NCBI GenBank assembly: GCA_907163375.1 | Contig: CAJQUW010014315.1 | Span: 1-64,000, forward strand | Source of the DNA: Prostheceraeus crozeri | Taxonomy: Eukaryota > Platyhelminthes > Polycladida > Euryleptidae | Reading direction: 5' to 3' | Length of the DNA stretch: 64,000 nucleotides | Shown: piece after piece, positions 57,361 through 64,000 of the stretch | How the letters are laid out: each line of letters opens with the position of its first letter | How positions within the stretch are numbered: position 1 is the first letter of the stretch | The notes under the pieces: model-generated | Told to the model about the DNA's origin: nothing | Seen by the model: only the letters and a program-made list of their open reading frames with translations | Database searches by the model: none | Program-made: the position numbers and the translations under genes

Positions 57361-59468
57361 GTGAAGCACTTGAAGTCCACATTATCGATATCACACGTTA
57401 TGAATGACTCATTAGACATTTACAAAAGTACAGCAATTACTCAAGTTACACACACACACAGAGCCGGTTTACGGGGCGCAGGATCCCTGATCAAACAGAA
57501 TTTATCTGCATCATCTATCAACGTCTATGGTTATCAAACGTGAAGCACTTGAAGGCCACATTAACGATATCACACGTTATTAATGACTAATTAGACATTT
57601 ACAAAAGTACAGCAATTACTCAAGTTACACACACACAGAGCCGGTTTACGGGGCGCAGGATCCCTGATCAAACAGAATTTATCTGCATCATCTATCAATG
57701 TCTATGGCTATCAAACGTGAAGCACTTGAAGTCCACATTATCGATATCACACGTTATTAATGACTCATTAGACATTTACAAAGGAACAGCAATTACTCAA
57801 GCTACACACGGAGCCGGTTTACGGGGCGCAGGATCCCTGATCAAACAGAATTTATCTGCATCATCTATCAATGTCTATGGCTATCAAACGTGAAGCACTT
57901 GAAGGCCACATTATCGATATCACACGTTATGAATGACTCATTAGACATTTACAAAGGTACAGCAATTACTCAAGTTACACACACACACACAGAGCCGGTT
58001 TACGGGGCGCAGGATCCCTGATCAAACAGAATTTATCTGCATCATCTATCAATGTCTATGACTATCAAACGTGAAGCACTTGAAGGCCACATTAACGATA
58101 TCACACGTTATGAATGACTCCTTAGACATTTACAAAGGTACAGCAATTACTCAAGCTACACACGGAGCCGGTTTACGGGGCGCAGGATCCCTGATCAAAC
58201 AGAATTTATCTGCATCATCTATCATGTCTATGGCTATCAAACGTGAAGCACTTGAAGTCCACATTGACGATATCACACGTTATTAATGACTAATTAGACA
58301 TTTACAAAAGTACAGCAATTACTCAAGTTACACACACAGAGCCGTTTACGGGGCACAGGATTCCTGATCAAACAGAATTTATCTGCATCATCTATCAACG
58401 TCTATGGCTATCAAACGTGAAGCACTTGAAGTCCACATTATCGATATCACACGTTATTAATGACTCATTAGACATTTACAAAGGTACAGCAATTACTCAA
58501 GCTACACACGGAGCCGGTTGACGGGGCGCAGGATTCCTGATCAAACAGAGTTTATCTGCATCATCTATCAACGTCTATGGCTATCAAACGTGAAGGACTT
58601 GAAGTCCACATTATCGATATCACACGTTATTAATGACTCATTAGACATTTACAAAAGTACAGCAATTACTCAAGTTACACACACACAGAGCCGGTTTACG
58701 GGGCGCAGGATTCCTGATCAAACAGAATTTATCTGCATCATCTATCAATGTCTATGGCTATCAAACGTGAAGCACTGGAAGTCCACATTATCGATGTTGC
58801 ACGTTATTAATGACTCATTAGACATTTACAAAGGAACAGCAATTACTCAAGCTACACACGGAGCCGGTTTACGGGGCGCAGGATCCCTGATCAAACAGAA
58901 TTTATCTGCATCATCTATCAACGTCTATGGCTATCAAACGTGAAGCACTTGAAGTCCACATTATCGATATCACACGTTATGAATGACTCATTAGACATTT
59001 ACAAAAGTACAGCAATTACTCAAGTTACACACACACACAGAGCCGGTTTACGGGGCGCAGGATCCCTGATCAAACAGAATTTATCTGCATCATCTATCAA
59101 CGTCTATGGTTATCAAACGTGAAGCACTTGAAGGCCACATTAACGATATCACACGTTATTAATGACTAATTAGACATTTACAAAAGTACAGCAATTACTC
59201 AAGTTACACACACACAGAGCCGGTTTACGGGGCGCAGGATCCCTGATCAAACAGAATTTATCTGCATCATCTATCAATGTCTATGGCTATCAAACGTGAA
59301 GCACTTGAAGTCCACATTATCGATATCACACGTTATTAATGACTCATTAGACATTTACAAAGGAACAGCAATTACTCAAGCTACACACGGAGCCGGTTTA
59401 CGGGGCGCAGGATCCCTGATCAAACAGAATTTATCTGCATCATCTATCAATGTCTATGGCTATCAAAC
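56664..59468 (+). repeat. 9-monomer displaced duplication, 1,579 bp
   Basis: Starts 57,361 and 57,540 recur at 58,940 and 59,119. The nine monomers between 57,361 and 58,940 measure 179, 177, 173, 181, 172, 174, 173, 177, 173 and sum to 1,579 bp. The shared stretch is roughly 56,664-57,890 against 58,243-59,469, including the gccggttgacgg and gcactggaagtcc variants. After 59,469 the lengths disagree (172 versus 181). This segment also overlaps the end of the 2,272-bp repeat, so exchanges of different register are layered on the same DNA. Confidence 0.82.
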
Positions 59469-61571
59469 GTGAAGCACTTGAAGTCCACATTATCGATATC
59501 ACACGTTATGAATGACTCATTAGACATTTACAAAGGAACAGCAATTACTCAAGTTACACTCAGAGCCGGTTTACGGGCGCAGGATCCCTGATCAAACAGA
59601 ATTTATCTGCATCATCTATCAACGTCTATGGCTATTAAACGTGAAGCACTTGAAGGCCACATTGACGATATCACACGTTATGAATGTCTCATTAGATATT
59701 TACAAAGGTACAGCAATTACTCAAGTTACACACACACACACAGAGCCGGTTTACGGGGCGCAGGATCCCTGATCAAACAGAATTTATCTGCATCATCTAT
59801 CAATGTATATGACTATCAAACGTGAAGCACTTGAAGGCCACATTAACGATATCACACGTTATGAATGACTCCTTAGACATTTACAAAGGTACAGCAATTA
59901 CTCAAGTTACACACAGAGCCGGTTTACGGGTCGCAGGATCCCTGATCAAACAGAATTTATCTGCATTATCTATCAATGTCTATGGCTATCAAACGTGAAG
60001 CACTTGAAGTCCTCATTGACGATATCACACGTTATTAATGACTAATTAGACATTTACAAAAGTACAGCAATTACTCAAGTTACACACACAGAGCCGTTTA
60101 CGGGGCACAGGATTCCTGATCAAACAGAATTTATCTGCATCATCTATCAACGTCTATGGCTATCAAACGTGAAGCACTTGAAGTCCACATTATCGATATC
60201 ACACGTTATTAATGACTCATTAGACATTTACAAAGGAACAGCAATTACTCAAGCTACACACGGAGCCGGTTGACGGGGCGCAGGATTCCTGATCAAACAG
60301 AGTTTATCTGCATCATCTATCAACGTCTATGGCTATCAAACGTGAAGCACTGGAAGTCCACATTATCGATATCACACGTTGTGAATGACTCATTAGACAT
60401 TTACAAAGGAACAGCAATTACTCAAGTTACACACAGAGCCGGTTTACGGGGCGCAGGATCCCTGATCAAACAGAATTTATCTGCATCATCTATCAACGTC
60501 TATGGCTATCAAACGTGAAGCACTTGAAGGCCACATTAACGATATCACACGTTATTAATGACTAATTAGACATTTACAAAAGTACAGCAATTACTCAAGT
60601 TACTCACACACAGAGCCGGTTTACGGGGCGCAGGATCCCTGATCAAACAGAATTTATCTGCATCATCTATCAATGTCTATGACTATCAAACGTGAAGCAC
60701 TTGAAGGCCACATTAACGATATCACACGTTATTAATGACTAATTAGACATTTACAAAAGTACAGCAATTACTCAAGCTACACACGGAGCCGGTTTACGGG
60801 GCGCAGGATCCCTGATCAAACAGAATTTATCTGCATCATCTATCAATGTCTATGGCTATCAAACGTGAAGCACTTGAAGGCCCCATTATCGATATCACAC
60901 GTTATGAATGACTCATTAGACATTTACAAAGGTACAGCAATTACTCAAGTTACACACAGAGCCGGTTTACGGGGCGCAGGATTCCTGATCAAACAGAATT
61001 TATCTGCATCATCTATCAATGTCTATGGTTATCAAACGTGAAGCACTTGAAGTCCACATTGACGATATCACACGTTATTAATGACTAATTAGACATTTAC
61101 AAAGGAACAGCAATTACTCAAGTTACACACACACACATAGCCGTTTACGGGGCGCAGGATTCCTGATCAAACAGAATTTATCTGCATCATCTATCAACGT
61201 CTATGGCTATCAAACGTGAAGCACTTGAAGTCCACATTATCGATATCACACGTTATTAATGACTCATCAGACATTTACAAAGGAACAGCAATTACTCAAG
61301 TTACACACAGAGCCGGTTTACGGGGCGCAGGATCCCTGATCAAACAGAATTTATCTGCATCATCTATCAACGTCTATGACTATCAAACGTGAAGCACTTG
61401 AAGGCCACATTATCGATATCACAAGTTATTAATGACTCATTAGACATTTACAAAGGAACAGCAATTACTCAAGTTACACACACACACACACAGAGCCGGT
61501 TTACGGGGCGCAGGATTCCTGATCAAACAGAATTTATCTGCATCATCTATCAACGTCTATGACTATCAAAC

Positions 61572-61771
61572 GTGAAGCACTTGAAGGCCGCATTATCGAT
61601 ATCACACGTTATTAATGACTCATTAGACATTTACAAAAGTACAGCAATTACTCAAGATACACACACACACACACACACAGAGCCGTTTTACGGGGCGCAG
61701 GATCCCTGATCAAACAGAATTTATCTGCATCATCTATCAATGTCTATGGCTATCAAACGTGAAGCACTTGA
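61572..61771 (+). repeat. Terminal satellite monomer (187 bp) and array end
   Basis: The last complete monomer (61,572-61,758) is the longest I found. Its AC tract is (AC)10 at 61,659-61,678, and it has private changes: agatac in place of agttac and gccgttttac in place of gccggtttac. The next monomer breaks off after 13 bases (gtgaagcacttga, 61,759-61,771) and unrelated sequence follows. The octamer aaacgtga of the monomer junction (61,755-61,762) occurs again in the flank at 61,780-61,787, which may be microhomology at the breakpoint or chance. Confidence 0.88.
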
Positions 61772-62167
61772 GTAGTAATAAACGTGATGGCATACTTTCA
61801 TTTCACCAATGGCAGCGCGTTTACATGTCCTAGATGATGTATTTTCCATGCTTTAAGCAAATTCTGGGAAATGTGAATTCTAAGAAATCGAAAATGTGAG
61901 AAGAGTTGATGGAATAAATCTTCTTAGAATTTTTGACGTATACAAACGAAGCAAAGTGTACGCATTTTTTCCGTAGAATTATCAACGTTTTTCTGCATGA
62001 AATCGAAGAACAATATACTGGTAATAGCAAAAAGTTATAACAAAACAAGCATTTTCACGAAATATTATATTTCAAATTGAATAAAATGCTTGAATTGACA
62101 GTTTCATTGTCGGCCGCGCCCCGCAATGGTGGCGAGTCCCATTACTCCGTGAAAACATTCGTATAGA

Positions 62168-62195
62168 CATAGAAAACATGTTCCATAGAAAACAT
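62168..62195 (+). repeat. 12-bp direct repeat, period 16 bp
   Basis: The 12-mer catagaaaacat occurs at 62,168-62,179 and again at 62,184-62,195, separated by four bases. This is a simple local duplication with no evident function. Confidence 0.8.
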
Positions 62196-62382
62196 TCTAT
62201 CTTGCCTTCTTTCACCTATCATGTTCACTATGTTCAGTAGACTTTATGAGCAGTTGGGTTTATGGATGCACAGGTTTCGAGATGTATTTCAATTAATTCT
62301 GAACTTCTTTGGATGTTCAGAGCTAACTCTTGCCCATTACAGTGGCTAGAAAATGTAATAAAAAATTGTTGAAAAATGCCCA

Positions 62383-62429
62383 AAATTGAATCTCCTTGGT
62401 CTGAAATTGAATCTCGTCCAAAATTGAGA
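62383..62429 (+). repeat. 21-bp period direct repeat of an AAATTGA motif
   Basis: The 12-mer aaattgaatctc is found at 62,383-62,394 and 62,404-62,415, and a third partial copy (aaattgag) follows at about 62,421. The 21-bp spacing could encode a seven-residue repeat in an open frame, but the frames covering it have no recognised domain. Confidence 0.65.
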
Positions 62430-62479
62430 GTGAAAATGTGTAGATGGACCATAAGGAGGTAATTTTTCACATTTGAGGC

Positions 62480-62652
62480 GTCTGCCGGGGGTATTGCAGG
62501 AGAAATTTTGTCTGGCATTATCCGTTTTATATTTCACATATCAAAACCCATCATATGGCATATCATGGTACCTCGCCCATCTATGTTGACCCCCTTGTGC
62601 TCCCCTTTGTGTCTGTCGGGGTATTGCAGCAGCACATTTGTGTGGCGTTCAT
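62480..62652 (+). repeat. Imperfect direct repeat of about 42 bp, copies 131 bp apart
   Basis: Segments 62,480-62,521 and 62,611-62,652 align with roughly 70 percent identity by eye. Both start gtctg(c/t)cgggg, continue tattgcag and end with tctggc or tgtggc followed by att-like sequence. A C-rich run (cccccccc) lies downstream near 62,738-62,745. The pair may be remnants of a dispersed element or internal repeats of a mobile element, but I do not recognise the family. Confidence 0.55.
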
Positions 62653-62813
62653 TGATTTCTAGCAAGTGGGGGAAGGGCTATCTGATGGTGGTGGTTTTTA
62701 TTTGTATCCTTCTCATCTATATTGGACCTTATTTTTGTCCCCCCCCACGGACTTATACATCAGGGGAGACACTGCAGACTCGCATATTCTTTCATCCTGA
62801 GTGCCTCCCAACA

Positions 62814-63053
62814 TTAACCATATGGTCCAACAATTGCCCCCTTCTCATCTAAGCTAAACACGCTGGGCTGCCGGTCTATTCGTCCGCTAACGGTGCCAGC
62901 AGCATTTGCTTCTTTCTGTTGTAAGTATTCTTTAGTGAAATCCCAAGCAGCTTTTGAACTTGAAAATGAGGACTCATGGACTGGTGTTGTCGAATACGTC
63001 CTCCCGGACTTGCTGGGCTTTCCTAGCCACCACTCTCCACACTTCGCAGACAT
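62814..63053 (-). other. Unrecognised open frame of 79 codons, possible exon or remnant
   Basis: The frame opens at an ATG and ends at TAA. The first third is rich in basic and Trp residues (CGEWWLGKPSKSGR), the middle is Ser-rich followed by a hydrophilic stretch (KEYLQQKEANAAG), and there is no signal peptide, membrane segment or domain I can name. It overlaps a second minus-strand ATG frame (62,974-63,231, 85 codons) in another phase. At most one can be coding here and neither is supported beyond being open. It lies on the same strand as, and downstream of, the transposon-like fragment at the window edge, so it could belong to that element's decayed tail. Confidence 0.2.
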
Positions 63054-63231
63054 CTGACATTCTTTTAAAACAGCCAGTTTTCACGAACCTTTGTACTTTA
63101 AAACATAGAAATCCATCTGTGAAACGCAGAAACGACGTTTGAATACCAGTAAGGTTATTATTGCATGATAATCCTAGCGAGATTATTTCGAATATCGACT
63201 GACGCACGATGTTTGTACTTTCCCAAGGCAT
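62974..63231 (-). other. Unrecognised open frame of 85 codons, overlapping
   Basis: This frame starts with ATG and ends with TGA. Its centre (FLCFKVQRFVKTGCFKRM) alternates aromatic and basic residues and the C-terminal part (RVVARKAQQVREDVFD) is hydrophilic. I do not recognise a family. It competes with the frame at 62,814-63,053 for the overlap and either or both may be chance. Confidence 0.15.
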
Positions 63232-63316
63232 TCTTGAAGATGTTCAGCGGACAAATAAAGGTGAGGATGATCTCTTCTGAGAGGAGATGCCCGCGGACGG
63301 GAGTTCGTTTCCAAGA

Positions 63317-63688
63317 TTAGCTCATGGCACATAAAGTAAACGGAATTATGAAGAGCACACACATTGGTGCTACAATCTCAAATGCTTGCATAATTATTTC
63401 CTTCACTTCACAAACTGTACGAACTGAATCCAGGGAGCTGTCAATGAAAACATCGACAAGATTATCATTCGGAACACGTCCTTTAAACTTGCAGTCGATA
63501 GTACGGCATGAAATCCCTTGACGAGTCTTGTGTCTCATGCAGCTTGAGAGTCTACTGGATATTCCACACATTTCAGTGTTCGGTAGTAATTTCATCGGCC
63601 CCAAAAGTATGGCTTCAGCCTGCGACAAGTAGGTACCTACTTCTTGCTTTTTGCTGATCCTTATGAGTTTATCCTTAGAAATTCTAGA
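63317..63688 (-). pseudogene. Possible downstream part of the transposon-like gene (123 codons open)
   Basis: This minus-strand frame is open from just after a TAG at 63,689-63,691 to a TAA at 63,317-63,319. It has the same phase as the transposon-like fragment upstream (63,719-64,000), separated by about 30 bp containing three in-frame stops (TAG at 63,719, TGA at 63,710, TAG at 63,689). It begins without an ATG. Residues such as AILLGPMKLLP and KEIIMQAFE give a mixed helix-rich character. A pyrimidine-rich tract ending in CAG at about 63,623 could be a splice acceptor, so it may be a second exon. Alternatively it is the decayed continuation of the same element. No domain is recognised with certainty. 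Confidence 0.35.
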
Positions 63689-63718
63689 CTACCTATCTCT
63701 CAAACCTAATCAATCAAC

Positions 63719-64000
63719 CTAATCCTTCTTCAATCGAAAATGCTGAGACTCAAAGTCAGAGGTGGAAAATAATGGACGAAAACGTTTGACACTTGCCACT
63801 AGATGTTCTGCGACTTGATGTAAATTATGAGTCATATTAGAAATACCATACAATTCTTGAGACAATCTTCCGAACAATCTAAATGTCATATCAACTTTCT
63901 CTAAGTCCGTTGGCCAAATTTCATTTTCACTAAGGACTGATGCTGCACTGGACAACAGAAGGAAATGATAGTAGTATCTGCGAGGTAGATAGCGGAGATA
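63719..64000 (-). pseudogene. Partial transposon-derived protein, DUF4218-like C-terminal domain
   Basis: The minus strand is open from the window edge to TAG at 63,719-63,721, giving 93 residues of a protein whose start lies beyond 64,000. The pattern fits a domain found at the C-terminal side of many transposon-derived 'uncharacterized' proteins of invertebrates and resembling DUF4218 of CACTA/TNP2-type transposases. It shows LPRRYYYHFLLLSSA (residues 5-19), an acidic helix (DLEKVDMTFRLF), ELYG at 49-52, MTHNLH at 56-61, a His at 66, then VKRFRPLF and DFES at 82-85. The usual GPLW is RPLF here and the usual continuation after FES is replaced by a short tail and stop. It is therefore a truncated or decayed copy, or an exon ending near here. 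I call it from motif order only; no database search was possible. Confidence 0.5.

Larger units (their letters stand above)
1..61771 (+). repeat. Satellite DNA array, 173-187 bp monomer, about 350 head-to-tail copies
   Basis: The whole interval is one tandem family. Taking the GTG of gtgaagcac as monomer start, early starts fall at 113, 289, 462, 639, 814, 987, 1164, 1337, 1510 and 1689, with spacings of 173-179 bp. The same phase continues to 61,759. All copies are on the same strand and I saw no transposon or unique sequence inside. Dividing the length by the mean spacing gives about 350 monomers. Neighbouring copies usually differ at only a few positions, which is typical of satellites homogenised by unequal exchange and gene conversion. 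The window starts inside a monomer, so the array extends further left. This could be centromeric, pericentromeric, subtelomeric or sex/B-chromosome heterochromatin; the sequence alone does not decide. Confidence 0.98.
38019..61771 (+). repeat. Diverged distal satellite domain
   Basis: From about 38 kb the array becomes clearly more heterogeneous. The variants gaagtccac, aaaagtac, agctacacacgg, gacgat, aacgat, cgatgttgcac, gactaattag, gagccgttt (one G lost), gggcacagg and tatcatgtc (one A lost) are common here and rare or absent to the left. Monomer lengths include 172, 174, 176 and 180 bp from those one-base deletions. Variants are organised in long nested duplications rather than at random. 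Greater divergence near an array edge is the expected outcome when unequal exchange homogenises the interior more often than the ends. Confidence 0.85.
61772..62470. other. Non-satellite flank with no recognisable gene
   Basis: This AT-rich stretch has no monomer similarity and no convincing coding frame; the longest minus-strand frames (near 61,830-62,048 and 62,234-62,518) show no recognisable domain. A small GC-rich island (cggccgcgccccgcaatgg, about 62,111-62,129) stands out from its surroundings. Two tiny direct repeats are listed separately. Confidence 0.6.

Noticed and set aside
462-60518. Dozens of open frames of 60-176 codons inside the array as protein-coding genes
   Set aside because: They recur with the monomer period, mostly begin with GTG rather than ATG, and their ends are fixed by AC-tract length modulo 3. 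No promoter, intron or codon-bias signal separates them from the repeat.
1-61771. CRISPR array
   Set aside because: The units are 173-187 bp tandem copies with no unique spacers between short repeats, so this is satellite DNA.
61830-62048. Minus-strand 72-codon frame with a hydrophobic N-terminus
   Set aside because: The residues follow the AT-rich base composition, and there is no domain or neighbouring gene context to support it.
62508-62852. Plus-strand 114-codon open frame in the flank
   Set aside because: Its composition follows the repeated C-rich and T-rich sequence of the region, it has no domain, and it runs antisense to other equally weak frames.
63324-63521. Plus-strand 65-codon open frame
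   Set aside because: It lies antisense to the longer same-phase minus-strand frame at 63,317-63,688 and has no recognisable feature.
63625-63645. aagtaggtacctactt palindrome as a functional site or lepidopteran/aphid marker
   Set aside because: It is a single short palindrome; such motifs are frequent in some insect genomes but one copy is not evidence of taxon or function.
63700-63725. Telomere-like CCTAA motifs (aacctaat, caacctaat)
   Set aside because: Only two scattered motifs occur, not a tandem TTAGG array, so they give no telomere call.

Overview
The window is dominated by one uninterrupted satellite DNA array (1 to about 61,771), followed by about 2.2 kb of non-satellite flank (61,772-64,000). 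It looks like heterochromatin and a satellite edge of a eukaryote. The flank ends in a minus-strand fragment resembling the DUF4218-like C-terminal domain of transposon-derived proteins common in invertebrates. That suggests an invertebrate animal, possibly an arthropod, but this rests on one short protein fragment.

Satellite: about 350 monomers lie head to tail in one orientation with no insertion that I could see. The basic monomer is 173 bp. Observed lengths run in 2-bp steps (173, 175, 177, 179, 181, 183, 187) because each monomer carries a short AC/CA tract. Lengths of 172, 174, 176, 178 and 180 come from one-base deletions. The proximal part (1 to about 28.2 kb) is very homogeneous. The middle (about 28.2-38.0 kb) carries a 12-monomer higher-order repeat. 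The distal part (about 38.0-61.77 kb) holds many more variants and several nested higher-order duplications. Measured higher-order periods are 702 bp (4 monomers), 1,390 bp (8), 2,094 bp (12), 2,805/2,809 bp (16), 2,272 bp (13) and 1,579 bp (9). Longer displaced copies occur at 1,944, 3,877 and 6,691 bp. The last complete monomer is the longest (187 bp) and carries private changes, and the array stops abruptly 13 bases into the next monomer.

The open frames inside the array (60, 117 and 176 codons) are a by-product of a stop-poor monomer whose frame is set by the CA-tract length. I do not annotate them as genes. Most monomers carry an 8-bp TATCGATA palindrome (the DRE sequence known from Drosophila) and, 18 bp downstream, a TGACTCA (AP-1/GCN4-type) site. 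Whether either is bound is unknown.

Flank: 61,772-62,813 has no convincing gene, only small local repeats. From 62,814 the minus strand carries several short open frames. The one at 63,719-64,000 is open to the window edge and is the only stretch with a recognisable protein family. A second open frame (63,317-63,688) lies downstream in the same phase behind three stop codons and may be a further exon or decayed remainder of the same element. I found no RNA genes, CRISPR arrays or complete protein-coding genes.
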